Assembly (NCBI GenBank): GCA_030524175.1
Contig: JAUNHC010000024.1
Location: 1 to 64,000 of the forward strand
From: Eubacteriales bacterium
GTDB lineage: Bacteria > Bacillota > Clostridia > Lachnospirales > Lachnospiraceae
DNA length: 64,000 nt
Direction of reading: 5' to 3'
A program made the translations under genes and the position numbers. Below, in pieces: positions 25,319-34,630 of this stretch. A model generated the notes under the pieces. The model was not told the origin of the DNA and did no database searches. It saw nothing but the letters and a program-made list of their open reading frames with translations. Position 1 is the stretch's first letter, and each line of letters begins with the position of its first letter.

Positions 25319-26379
25319 TACTGTTCCTCCTGTACTTTTATGATTTTATGCCCTGCGGCCTTTAGCAGACGGTTCATGATCGCCTGCCCCATCCGAGGGG
25401 TATAGAACGCTTCTGAATAAATAGCGCTTACTTTACATTGGTCAAACTCTCTGAGCACCTCGTAGAGATGATGGGCAATGGTCTCTTCTTCCTGCCGGCT
25501 GCCAATACTTTTCACTACACCTATGGGATATCTGTCCATTGTCTCGTCTGTGGCAATAATTCCAACCTGCCCTCCCGCAGCCTCTGCCCGGGCGGCAAAA
25601 GAATTGATCATCTCCACCACAGAATCAATAGGACCTTCCACAATTGACAGATCTGCCTTCGGTGCATAATGCCGGTACTTCATTCCCGGTGCTTTAGGCC
25701 GGACTTTGCTGTCTGCCTTAAGCAGTCCCTGGTCCATGCGGACCTCGCCTAAGGTTTCCTTAAGCATATCAAGGGAAATATATCCTGGTCTCAGAACCAC
25801 AGGCACCGCCTCAGTAAAATCCACAATGGTAGATTCCAGGCCGATCCCTACCTGCCCGCCGTCAATTATCATATCAATAGCATCTCCCAGGTCTTCCTCC
25901 ACATGCTGTGCCGTGGTAGGGCTTGGCCTGCCGGAAGTATTGGCGCTGGGAGCTGCCACAAAACCTCCTGCCGCTTTGATCAAAGCCTGGGCCACAGGAT
26001 CGCTTGGAAACCTTACTGCCACGCTGTCCAGACCACCGGTTGTCTCCTTGGGCACAATTTCAGATTTAGGCAGAATCATAGTCAGCGGTCCCGGCCAGAA
26101 CTTATCAGCCAGAATCCTGGCCCCCTCCGGCACCTCCGATACGATCAGGGAAAGCTTGTCTATATCTGCAATATGCACGATCAGCGGATTATCAGAGGGT
26201 CTGCCCTTTGCCGCATAGATCTTTATGGAGGCTCTGGAATCCAGCGCATTTCCGCCAAGCCCATACACCGTCTCCGTGGGAAAAGCTACAAGCCCGCCTT
26301 CCTTCAGAATTCTTCCGGCTCTCAAAAGTGCCTCCTCATCCAATCTATCTGCTGACATGGATACAATTTCTGCTCTCAT
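25318..26379 (-). CDS. ywlC: L-threonylcarbamoyladenylate synthase (Sua5/YwlC)
   Basis: This makes threonylcarbamoyl-AMP from threonine, bicarbonate and ATP for the t6A37 modification of ANN-decoding tRNAs. The YrdC domain spans about residues 10-200: GGLVAFPTETVYGLGGNA, KIYAAKGRPSDNPLIVHI, WPGPLTMIL, VAVRFPSDPVA and APSANTSGRPSPT. The characteristic linker APGMKYRHYAPKA leads to the C-terminal Sua5 domain, so it is the two-domain Sua5 form (about 353 residues). I chose the second ATG (26379), better spaced from AGG than the ATG at 26385. It is coupled to rpiB. Confidence 0.93.
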   Translation of the reverse strand: MRAEIVSMSADRLDEEALLRAGRILKEGGLVAFPTETVYGLGGNALDSRASIKIYAAKGRPSDNPLIVHIADIDKLSLIVSEVPEGARILADKFWPGPLTMILPKSEIVPKETTGGLDSVAVRFPSDPVAQALIKAAGGFVAAPSANTSGRPSPTTAQHVEEDLGDAIDMIIDGGQVGIGLESTIVDFTEAVPVVLRPGYISLDMLKETLGEVRMDQGLLKADSKVRPKAPGMKYRHYAPKADLSIVEGPIDSVVEMINSFAARAEAAGGQVGIIATDETMDRYPIGVVKSIGSRQEEETIAHHLYEVLREFDQCKVSAIYSEAFYTPRMGQAIMNRLLKAAGHKIIKVQEEQ

Positions 26380-26455
26380 TCCCATCCTGCTTTCTCATAT
26401 GTTCTCTTACAATATTGTACACGATTTCTATCTTTTTGTCTCTAAAAAAATTCTC

Positions 26456-27910
26456 TCAATAGCTCATCAGTTCCTTACGCTTGATCTTACCGTTAAAAGT
26501 CCTAGGGATCTTGTCAATCGCCACAATATGCTTAGGCACCTTATAAGCCTCAAGTTTTCCAGATAAAAAGACGCTTAATTCTCCTTTATCCACCTCATTC
26601 TCCGAAACAATAAAAAGCCTTGGGACCTGCCCCTGTATTTTGTCCTCAGCAGGAACACAGGCGCACTCCGCAATTCCGGGGAACTTTAACGCTGCTTCTT
26701 CTACTTCCTCCGGTGAAACCTTATTTCCTCCTACATTGATCACATCCCCTTTTCTTCCCAGGAGATACACATAACCATCCTCCATGTAGGCAATATCATT
26801 GGTATAAATGTAAGGACCGCTCATGACCTTGGCTGTCTCTTCTTCATCCTGATAATATCCAAGCATGTTCATACCACCCTTGATAGCCAAAAGCCCCGGG
26901 TTCTCCCGGTCAGTTTTGCCCACAGGCCTTCTCTGGTCATCTACCAGAAGAAATTCAGCATTAACAGCCGATCTTCCGATGCACCCTGTCATTCCCTTAT
27001 CCTTGTTGAAATCAAGAATACAGCAGCAGCCGCTCTCTGTACTTCCATAAAAATTGTAAAGTCTTGTATCCGGCAAAAGTCTGCACAGAGTCTCCTTGTC
27101 CTCCTCAGGAAGAGGAGCTGCGCCAAGCTGTACATAGTCAAGCTGATCTCTATAATCCCCCAGCTTATCCTTGGACAGCTTAAAAATTATAGATAAAGAA
27201 GAGGGTACCAAATCCAGGGCTGTCACAGGATATTCATCAAGATACTTGAAAAACTTCTTGATATTGAGAATCCCATCCATGAGAATCACACTGCTGCCAT
27301 TGAACATATTACCGTAATAACGGCGAAGCCCGTGGGAATGGTTTAAGGGCACCGGAATGATCTCTAGATTGTCAGATCCCATCTCAACCCCAAATTTTAC
27401 ATTTTCTGCCAAGGCTATATCATTTCCATGGGTAAGTCTGATACCTTTCGGTTTGCCGGTGGTACCTGTGCTGAAGAGAATTTCCGCCTCCTGCGCTCTG
27501 GACGGAAAATCATAATGCTCTATAGGCTCTGCCTGACTGCACATCTTGTCAAGATCCTTCAGTCCTATCACCGGAATATCACACACAAGATCCTGATCTG
27601 TAATGATCAGTCTGGCATTCGTCTGCACGGCAATATCAAGAATCCGCCCGGGAACACATTTCCGTTCCAGCGGAACGAAAATCCCCTGCAAGAGCTGAAG
27701 TCCCATCTCACAGGCCAGATAAACCACACTCTGGGATGCTTCCACAACCACACACTCACCGCTCTTAGCATATGTACCAAGCACTGAGGCCATCCTTCTT
27801 ATATAATCCCAATATTCCCCGTAGGTTTTTTCAACCTTACCGTCGAGAATGCACCTTTTCTCAGGCTGACTCGCGGCATACCGGGATATACATTCTACAA
27901 TCGAATCCAT
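26456..27910 (-). CDS. AMP-forming acyl-CoA synthetase / carboxylate-CoA ligase
   Basis: This adenylate-forming enzyme activates a carboxylate to its CoA thioester (or loads a carrier). Motifs are the P-loop-like STGTTGKPKG, NFYGSTESG, YTNDIAYMEDG, the hinge LGRKGDVINVGGNKVSPEEVEE, and the catalytic Lys region FNGKIKRKEL. At 484 residues it is compact. The frame runs 29 codons further upstream, but GGAGGAATT precedes ATG 27910. It follows the SLC13-type anion transporter gene by about 120 bp with no terminator between, so the ligase probably activates the acid that the transporter imports. The acid is unknown. Confidence 0.88.
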   Translation of the reverse strand: MDSIVECISRYAASQPEKRCILDGKVEKTYGEYWDYIRRMASVLGTYAKSGECVVVEASQSVVYLACEMGLQLLQGIFVPLERKCVPGRILDIAVQTNARLIITDQDLVCDIPVIGLKDLDKMCSQAEPIEHYDFPSRAQEAEILFSTGTTGKPKGIRLTHGNDIALAENVKFGVEMGSDNLEIIPVPLNHSHGLRRYYGNMFNGSSVILMDGILNIKKFFKYLDEYPVTALDLVPSSLSIIFKLSKDKLGDYRDQLDYVQLGAAPLPEEDKETLCRLLPDTRLYNFYGSTESGCCCILDFNKDKGMTGCIGRSAVNAEFLLVDDQRRPVGKTDRENPGLLAIKGGMNMLGYYQDEEETAKVMSGPYIYTNDIAYMEDGYVYLLGRKGDVINVGGNKVSPEEVEEAALKFPGIAECACVPAEDKIQGQVPRLFIVSENEVDKGELSVFLSGKLEAYKVPKHIVAIDKIPRTFNGKIKRKELMSY

Positions 27911-28032
27911 AATTCCTCCATTTTCCAAGTGCTTCACTGCACAGACAGGATACTGTTTACTCTGTAACCAGCAACCAGACCGGCAGCTTACTTTCATGAC
28001 TGGTTATGCCTGCGTCTGCAGACATGTCCGTT

Positions 28033-29460
28033 TTATATTGTACTGAACATGGGCCAGAAATTCATAAGACCCCAGCACAAAAGTGTGATTACCACGATTA
28101 TAAGCAAAGTGATACCAATCCCTTTCCTCAGCATATACTGGGGACTCAGCCCGTATCCCACCGGAATTGCCCTGATGGAAGTGGGCAGCATAAACGAAAG
28201 ATTGACTCCCACAGAAGCCACATAAATATAAGGAATAGGATCAAGTCCCGCTCCCTGGGTGATACTGATCACAATAGGCATTGCAATGGCAGCTGTAGCC
28301 GTATTACTTGTAACATCGGACAAGAGAAGCGTGAACAAGAAAATCACAAATATGGTAACAACACCGCCGGTGATTCCCATGTTTGCCACCATATCGCCCA
28401 ATGCCGCAGCAGCTCCGCTGTTATTCATGAGGGTGCCCGCTGCAAGTCCGCCTGCAAAGATAAAAATCAAATCCCAGATAATCTTCTTCTGCACATTTTT
28501 CCACCGTAACAGCGGCTCTCCGTCCTTTTTCTTTATCATAAAGGAGATGATGGCACAGATAATAAACACATAAGCCGGCTTAAGCCCCGGCAGAATATCC
28601 TGGTAAAGCTGACGTGTAAATGCCAGCAGCGCAGCCACCACAAACAAGAGAAAAGATGCCCATTCGCATTTATCCATAGGAGGCATCTTGCGGAACTCTT
28701 CTCTGAAATATTCCTTGGAGCCTCCAAGCTCGCTCCCCTTTTTTGAAAAAGCTAACAGATATAAAATATTCAAAACTACCAGCACTATGAAAATCGGCAG
28801 GAAGCGTACTACCCAGGAAATATACATATATTCTTCCCCTGTGATCTGCTGCAGATAATCAACAGTGACAAGATTCATTGCACCGCCAAGAGGTGTTGCC
28901 AGACCCCCCACTCCGGCCGCATATACAATCGTCAGTAACAACAGTGAACCTTTTTCACTCTTGCCTATTTCTCCTTCTCCCACATACCTCAGCATAGACA
29001 CCGCAATAGGCGTGACTGTGGCACAAACAACAGCATTGGGCAGCACTGCAGAAAGCATGGCAGACAGCAGAAACCAAAAAATGATCTGGCTACGCATACT
29101 GCTTCCAATCAAAGCAAGAAAACTGGCTGCAATCCTCTTGTCAAGCCCTGTCTCCTCCCATGAAATCGTAAGAATAGACGCACCCAAAAGCAGCAGGATC
29201 GTCTCTGAGGCATAATTCTGTATCACAGACGACATATCCGCCATGCTGAACAAGGCATTGAGGCCAATAGGCAGAAAAGCCGTCACTGCAAAATCCACAG
29301 GCCCGGTGATCCACCAGAAAGCCATCCATACAATAGTACCCACAGCACTTCTCTGGGCCGCCTCCGGAAAAATACTTGCCGGAAGAAGCCAGATACAAAG
29401 TGCAAAAAGTAAAGGTCCCGCTGCAAGCTTCAAACCTCTGCGGCTGTTTTCTTTTTTCAT
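28033..29460 (-). CDS. SLC13/DASS-family anion (dicarboxylate) transporter
   Basis: This 475-residue polytopic protein has about 11 helices and the two inverted substrate/sodium-binding hairpins of the DASS family: LPNAVVCATVTPIAVSML in the first half and SDVTSNTATAAIAMPIV, containing the SNT signature, in the second. Family members import di- and tricarboxylates or sulfate with sodium. The downstream acyl-CoA ligase suggests an organic acid substrate. It has its own consensus promoter with a palindrome over the -10, and an AAGGGAAGG-type ribosome binding site upstream. Confidence 0.88.
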   Translation of the reverse strand: MKKENSRRGLKLAAGPLLFALCIWLLPASIFPEAAQRSAVGTIVWMAFWWITGPVDFAVTAFLPIGLNALFSMADMSSVIQNYASETILLLLGASILTISWEETGLDKRIAASFLALIGSSMRSQIIFWFLLSAMLSAVLPNAVVCATVTPIAVSMLRYVGEGEIGKSEKGSLLLLTIVYAAGVGGLATPLGGAMNLVTVDYLQQITGEEYMYISWVVRFLPIFIVLVVLNILYLLAFSKKGSELGGSKEYFREEFRKMPPMDKCEWASFLLFVVAALLAFTRQLYQDILPGLKPAYVFIICAIISFMIKKKDGEPLLRWKNVQKKIIWDLIFIFAGGLAAGTLMNNSGAAAALGDMVANMGITGGVVTIFVIFLFTLLLSDVTSNTATAAIAMPIVISITQGAGLDPIPYIYVASVGVNLSFMLPTSIRAIPVGYGLSPQYMLRKGIGITLLIIVVITLLCWGLMNFWPMFSTI

Positions 29461-29536
29461 TTATCCTTCCCTTCTGAAACTTAATGTTCCTCTTCATCTG
29501 CATCCGAAAACCTCGGCGCATTTTGTAGTTATTCAC

Positions 29537-29554
29537 ACTTTATTGTAATAAAGT
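29537..29554. promoter_or_regulatory. Palindromic operator over the transporter promoter -10
   Basis: ACTTTATT-GT-AATAAAGT is a perfect 18-bp palindrome that overlaps the -10 box of the SLC13 promoter. This position suits a repressor that blocks RNA polymerase. No regulator gene lies next to it, so the protein that binds here is unknown. Confidence 0.55.
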
Positions 29555-29570
29555 TGTAACACATTGTCAA
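29542..29570 (-). promoter_or_regulatory. Sigma-A promoter of the transporter/ligase operon
   Basis: On the minus strand TTGACA (29565-29570) is followed after exactly 17 bp by TACAAT (29542-29547). It lies about 75 bp before the SLC13-type gene. Confidence 0.78.
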
Positions 29571-29587
29571 GGTGTTTCCATGCAGAA

Positions 29588-31831
29588 TCACCTGCTGCCC
29601 ACCTTCAGAATATACGTTGGGGAATCCGGATCTGCAAAAACTACTTCTCCCAAATTCTTCAGAAGCTCATCATTGATTCTTCCCTCATACTTCTCCCGTT
29701 CCTTTGAGCCCACAAAAATATAAGCAACCTCATACTGATCAAGCAAATCTCTTACCTGCTCTTCATCCTGGGAGGTATACACAAGCTCGATGTCAGCACT
29801 CTTCTGATTCAGATCTGCCACATCGTTCCTCCACAGCCATTGATGAACATACCATCCAAGCACAGTGGGAAGTCCCGTCATGGCAGAAACTCTGCAATAC
29901 CCGGTATAGCTGTCTCCATTGGCCTCCAGCACTACAGGAGAGCCGGAAATATTACTTTTCAGCCACCTCACTGCAGACGCATCCTCCGGAAAATCATTCT
30001 CCAGAAAGGCAGTGGCATTCAGTCCCTGATATGAGGATACCTTCCATACATCCCCAAACCAGGAATGGACACTGTTTCCAAAGTATCCCACTGTCCACAA
30101 GAGACAGAATAACCCCGCTCCTGCCACAACTTTAAATACCTTCTGCCTGGATATTACCAACACACGGAATATCACATATCCCATAGCCATCCCGAAAAGA
30201 ATAAATGCCTGGTAAGTAAGCTTAAACATAGTGTTTGCCCTTGCATTCCCCTGTTCATAGATATCCCGGACATAAACAAGCTCAGGGATCAAGACAAGAC
30301 CTATTGCACAGAGCCCCATGATCACAGCAAAGAGATCAGGAATGGCTATTGACCTTAATAACCGGTACACACTCTTATTCTTTATCCTCCTGCACTTTTC
30401 CATAAGAACAGAAATGATAAATATGAGTGTGAGTATAATGGGAAGCCCCCACAGAATCAGAAGCTGATGCGGCAGCGAATGATTTGCCGCAAGTGCAACT
30501 CCCTGGATCATAGTCTCAAACTTAAGCGTAAAGGGAAGGATCACAAGGTATGCAATAGCGGTGACCTCAACTGCCTGGGCTGCTGTCACAGACAGGACAG
30601 TCCTTGTCTTTCCCCGGAACCGTATGATATTGGTAAAAAGCACTACACCTCCTGTCACCACAAAATAGATGACAAAATCCCAGAAATTAGTCCACTGGAA
30701 CATGCCCAGAAGCATGCTGACAAGCAGAATATGCGGCATTAAAAGCTGCCGTTTCCAGAACGTCTTCGCCGTAACCTTCTCCACCACTGCTTCTTTGGTA
30801 CGGATGGATTTCATCCAGGCATAGAGCAGCCCCACCAGAAGAAGTACAAACATAATATTGACCACATGGGCGTGCAGATCCCCCAACACGAAGGAATAAC
30901 AGGGAAACTCATGGATCGTTTTATCAGGCACATCGGGATTATACCCAATATACCGCGTAGCATCAGGAAACCAATAACTCTCCGTATCTGTCACCCCCTG
31001 AAACTTCTGTATCCAGGGAATGATCTTACTGTAGATAACATAATGCATATTTCCGGCAATACAGACGGCAAGCCCGGCCACAACACCGGATGCAGCAGGA
31101 ATCCAGGCCTTTTTCCCGGAAACCCTGCCGAAAAATCTGTCCTTAGTCATCTGGTAAACCAGGGAAAAAGGAAGGACAAAGGCAAGCCCGGCCACAAAAG
31201 TCCTCATAAGGTTATAAGTGATTTCTACTTTACTCCCGGTTATTTTTGTCAAAAACACAGCGAAATACTGGCCGCCGTAATAGTAATTAATTGTTCCCTG
31301 GGAATACCACAGATCGGTTGCCGGAAGAGTTTTGCTCCGCATCATTGCTTCCATAAAACCATAATCCATAAATTTCTCTGTCCCATAAGCCGCGGGATGA
31401 AATCCTGCCAGGTAAGTCCACAAAAGAAATACGGCAAAGAAAATAATTTCTTCCCAAAAAACAAGTTCTTTATGACTGGCGGGAAAACAGTCAATGCCAT
31501 GTTTTATCTGATGATTAAAAAGAAAAAAGCAGCCGGCTGCACATACAACACAGACAAGAATGCAGCTTAAGGAAGTAAAGGGCATGATTTTCACAGCCAC
31601 TAAAAACCAGGTAAGAAACCCTGTCACAGCCACAGCCAAAACCTTAGAGAACATCCATCCTTTATCATCAAAGCCTTCAAACAGCCGTCCTGTCACAGGC
31701 ATGGCGATCATACCCATAAGGGCTGCCAGCAGCCACCATGACCAGAATGTCCACACATCTCCCTTAAGAAGAAAGACGGAAAGACCAGCCAGCAGTAAAA
31801 CCAGCACAGCCTTTGGCCCCCATTTTTTCAT
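29588..31831 (-). CDS. DUF2298-family polytopic membrane protein
   Basis: This 747-residue integral membrane protein has roughly 16 hydrophobic segments. Its family signatures are GTEKFMDYGFMEAM, INYYYGGQYFAVFLTK and FPCYSFVLGDLHAHVVN in extracytoplasmic loops, followed by a soluble C-terminal region of about 120 residues (ASAVRWLKSNISGSPVVLEA). DUF2298 proteins look like GT-C-type glycosyltransferases or glycan-handling membrane proteins, but their reaction is not established. The ATG at 31831 follows GGGAGGGACAGACAG. It is the last gene of a three-gene cassette with a family 2 glycosyltransferase and another large membrane protein. Confidence 0.8.
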   Translation of the reverse strand: MKKWGPKAVLVLLLAGLSVFLLKGDVWTFWSWWLLAALMGMIAMPVTGRLFEGFDDKGWMFSKVLAVAVTGFLTWFLVAVKIMPFTSLSCILVCVVCAAGCFFLFNHQIKHGIDCFPASHKELVFWEEIIFFAVFLLWTYLAGFHPAAYGTEKFMDYGFMEAMMRSKTLPATDLWYSQGTINYYYGGQYFAVFLTKITGSKVEITYNLMRTFVAGLAFVLPFSLVYQMTKDRFFGRVSGKKAWIPAASGVVAGLAVCIAGNMHYVIYSKIIPWIQKFQGVTDTESYWFPDATRYIGYNPDVPDKTIHEFPCYSFVLGDLHAHVVNIMFVLLLVGLLYAWMKSIRTKEAVVEKVTAKTFWKRQLLMPHILLVSMLLGMFQWTNFWDFVIYFVVTGGVVLFTNIIRFRGKTRTVLSVTAAQAVEVTAIAYLVILPFTLKFETMIQGVALAANHSLPHQLLILWGLPIILTLIFIISVLMEKCRRIKNKSVYRLLRSIAIPDLFAVIMGLCAIGLVLIPELVYVRDIYEQGNARANTMFKLTYQAFILFGMAMGYVIFRVLVISRQKVFKVVAGAGLFCLLWTVGYFGNSVHSWFGDVWKVSSYQGLNATAFLENDFPEDASAVRWLKSNISGSPVVLEANGDSYTGYCRVSAMTGLPTVLGWYVHQWLWRNDVADLNQKSADIELVYTSQDEEQVRDLLDQYEVAYIFVGSKEREKYEGRINDELLKNLGEVVFADPDSPTYILKVGSR

Positions 31832-31850
31832 CTGTCTGTCCCTCCCTTTC

Positions 31851-32561
31851 TCATATACTCCGGCGCAGAGAACAAAAATCCTTCCATGCCTTCCTGCCCA
31901 TACGGACAATCCGTCTCATATTCAGGGAATTCCTGCCCCCCTGACGCGGCCGGAAAGTAATAGGTATATAATCCACACCAAGAGCATGCTTTTCATAAAT
32001 TACAGTCATAAGTACATTAGACAGATCGAATCCGTCAGGAATACGCTTCAGTACCTCCTGAAGCTGGTCAGCCTTCATAAGCCGGTAAGGCGTATTGGCA
32101 TCCTTTACCCAAACACCGAAAGCAAGATATAAAACCAATCTTAAAACCTTAGTGACAAAAACTCTGGAAAGGCCATCCTTACGGCCCTTACGGTATCCAA
32201 TCAGCAGACCGCACTTTTCCCTTTTCTCCCAAAACTGCCAGAACTCCTCAGCCAGCGTCTGACCGTCAGAATCTGTCTGAAAGACATAATCTGCCCCGGA
32301 ACGGATAGCATAATGATATCCCCGCAGGATCGTAGGACCGTGCCCCTCGTTCTCCTTGTCAATCCCCACAAGCCGGGGATACTTCTTCTCATATTCCTGT
32401 ATTTTCCGGTAAGTTCCGTCTTTACTCCCGTCATTAAGGATCACAAGGCGGCTTTCACCGCCGGTTTTCTCTATCACCGGATACCAGTTCTCGATCACTT
32501 GTCCGATGTTCTCTTCCTCATTGTAAGCAGGCATTATTATATATAAACAATCATGTTTCAT
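31851..32561 (-). CDS. Family 2 glycosyltransferase (polyprenyl-phosphate sugar synthase-like)
   Basis: This 236-residue GT-A enzyme transfers a sugar from an NDP-sugar. Motifs are IIMPAYNEEENIGQVIEN, the nucleotide-binding VILNDGSKDGT, the DxD metal site in QTDSDGQT, and a C-terminal arginine-rich amphipathic tail (FRPRQGGRNSLNMRRIVRMG). Its size resembles dolichol-phosphate mannose synthase and related enzymes that make polyprenyl-phosphate sugars, which would supply donors to the neighbouring GT-C-like proteins. The ATG at 32561 overlaps the upstream stop by 11 bp and has GGGAG upstream; the longer frame lacks a good site. Confidence 0.85.
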   Translation of the reverse strand: MKHDCLYIIMPAYNEEENIGQVIENWYPVIEKTGGESRLVILNDGSKDGTYRKIQEYEKKYPRLVGIDKENEGHGPTILRGYHYAIRSGADYVFQTDSDGQTLAEEFWQFWEKREKCGLLIGYRKGRKDGLSRVFVTKVLRLVLYLAFGVWVKDANTPYRLMKADQLQEVLKRIPDGFDLSNVLMTVIYEKHALGVDYIPITFRPRQGGRNSLNMRRIVRMGRKAWKDFCSLRRSI

Positions 32562-34575
32562 AAATTCTAATTCTCCCATCTTCCGAATTATATACCATCG
32601 GATAGGTTTGTGCAATAATATCCTCTCTGCAGGCCTGCTGTTCGAATTCCATATTCTCTTCAAAAAGAATATAATCAATACCCTCCTGCTCCACCGTGCT
32701 CTTCAGCAATTCCGTATCCCGGGTCGTATAGATCACGACAGCCTTTTCCGCCCTGTAGCTGGTGTCATATCCCGCTGACCAGGCATAATAGGGCCAGCCG
32801 CAATACATCATTGCACCTGACATAGTAACCTCGTTCATACTGTATTCCGGAGTAAGGATCAGATCATCCTTGTCCAGATTACCGGAAATCCACTTACTTA
32901 AGGGACTGTCTGCCTCCACCGCCACCCTGTGCCGGGAATCATTATCCTTCAGAATCACTACGAAATCATAAACTCCGTTCAGGGAAAGGCAGATGACAAG
33001 AATAACAGCCGCGGCCTTGTACCTCCGTCTCCCCGCAAAAAGCTTAACTGCCGCAAAGGCCCAGAACATAGTGAGAAATGCATAGGAAATCATTACATAC
33101 TTATGATTCACATTGATATCCGGCGTAAGGGAAACCACAAAGGCAAACACAGCAGGAAACAAAAAGCTCACCATGACAGCTCTCTCCCTCCGCTTCAAAA
33201 AAAGTGCAGGCAGAAAAAGTCCCAGAAAAAAGAAACCGCTGATTTGTGCCACATACCAGATAATTCCCCAAATGGTCTTATCCTCTGCAAGAAATCCCAG
33301 ATACAAAGAAGGACTCATGACGCTTCCGTTCACAAAAATTTTAGACTGAAGCATAGTAAAAAGCACAGCCACAGCCGCTGTCACAGCATAATCCAGCTTT
33401 CCATCTGAGAAAACAGCAAACCCCATAAGTATCAACAGACCGCCGATCACTGCAGCCCCGTTCCAAAAGGAACTAAGTCCCAGAAGCAGGCCAACCATCA
33501 TGGCTGTGTCCAGACTCCTGCTTTTCCAGGCCGTTTTTGTGAACAGCCGGTTTTTAATCCAAATCAGGCCTTTTTCCTCATGGGACGTCCCCGCTTCCAG
33601 CCAGTCCAGATAGATCCACAAGGCAGCCGCAACCAAAAGCAGCCCGAATGCAAGATGTCTCTGATTCAAATACACATTAAAATTCCAAAGTCCCCAGTCC
33701 TCATTAGGTGTATAACCCAGGAAGGAGGTATTCTCCGCCAAGGTAATCCAAAGATCCCCGGCCTTAAGATGCTCCCAGGCAAAACGAAAGAACGCTGTCC
33801 CGCTCCGGAAGAAAAAAAACAGTGAAGCCAGCACTCCCCCGGCAAAGCCGCCGACAATTCTCCCTGCCAGTTTGTACAAAATCATCAGAAAACCCAAAAG
33901 TGAAAAAATGCTGACTATATTATAGGCAAAATCAAGGCGGATGCCCAAATATTCAAGATTTCCGGTCAGGAACTGGAACATAAAATGATACTTTACATCA
34001 GCACCGCCGTAATGAGGATATTGTGTGGGGAAATTATTCCCCCAGGAAAAAGAACGCATCATAGCAGTGTGGGGGGCATAATCCCCATAAACTGTGAACC
34101 CCGAATAAAGAACTCCGTCCCGTATGTAAAATACATAGAACATGATCCATGTAATAAACACCAGCAAAAAGGCAAAGAACACAGCTTCTTTATAAAAAAG
34201 CTTTCTGTCCCTTACCAGGAAACCAATGTCTGATTCTGTCTTTCCTCCTGACACTATTCCTGCTGCATTTTTCATCAGATTCCTCCTCTTCATCCTGCCC
34301 CTGTATAAAAAAAACAAGAATAAACCAACAGGGACCAAAACGAAAAGATTCCCATAAAAAAGAGGCCTTGATACTCCTGCACACACACTGAAAATCCAGG
34401 ATACAGCATAAACTCCCCAGGTCATAATAAGAGTGCCTGCACCAAAAGATGCAGGCAACACAAACCAGAAACGGTTTCCCTCCGTCTCCGCTCCAGTCTT
34501 ATTCTGTAAAAGCAGCCCCTCTGTTATCTCTTTTCCAAGCAGAAAAGCTAAAATCAGATAAATGATCCCAAACAT
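32551..34575 (-). CDS. Large polytopic membrane protein, GT-C glycosyltransferase-like
   Basis: This 674-residue protein has about 13 membrane helices and a C-terminal soluble portion of about 110 residues. The loop YGDYAPHTAMMRSFSWGNNF near residue 163 resembles the first extracytoplasmic acidic loop of GT-C transferases, and GGADVKYHFMFQF parallels YYYGGQYF in the DUF2298 protein two genes downstream. I recognise no exact family. The gene is translationally coupled to a family 2 glycosyltransferase. The cassette probably builds or decorates a surface glycan or glycolipid. The start is the first ATG. Confidence 0.7.
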   Translation of the reverse strand: MFGIIYLILAFLLGKEITEGLLLQNKTGAETEGNRFWFVLPASFGAGTLIMTWGVYAVSWIFSVCAGVSRPLFYGNLFVLVPVGLFLFFLYRGRMKRRNLMKNAAGIVSGGKTESDIGFLVRDRKLFYKEAVFFAFLLVFITWIMFYVFYIRDGVLYSGFTVYGDYAPHTAMMRSFSWGNNFPTQYPHYGGADVKYHFMFQFLTGNLEYLGIRLDFAYNIVSIFSLLGFLMILYKLAGRIVGGFAGGVLASLFFFFRSGTAFFRFAWEHLKAGDLWITLAENTSFLGYTPNEDWGLWNFNVYLNQRHLAFGLLLVAAALWIYLDWLEAGTSHEEKGLIWIKNRLFTKTAWKSRSLDTAMMVGLLLGLSSFWNGAAVIGGLLILMGFAVFSDGKLDYAVTAAVAVLFTMLQSKIFVNGSVMSPSLYLGFLAEDKTIWGIIWYVAQISGFFFLGLFLPALFLKRRERAVMVSFLFPAVFAFVVSLTPDINVNHKYVMISYAFLTMFWAFAAVKLFAGRRRYKAAAVILVICLSLNGVYDFVVILKDNDSRHRVAVEADSPLSKWISGNLDKDDLILTPEYSMNEVTMSGAMMYCGWPYYAWSAGYDTSYRAEKAVVIYTTRDTELLKSTVEQEGIDYILFEENMEFEQQACREDIIAQTYPMVYNSEDGRIRIYET

Positions 34576-34630
34576 AATTTCCTCTATTCCGAAAGCACTT
34601 CACAGCACGAACCAAAAGCCGGTGTACTGC

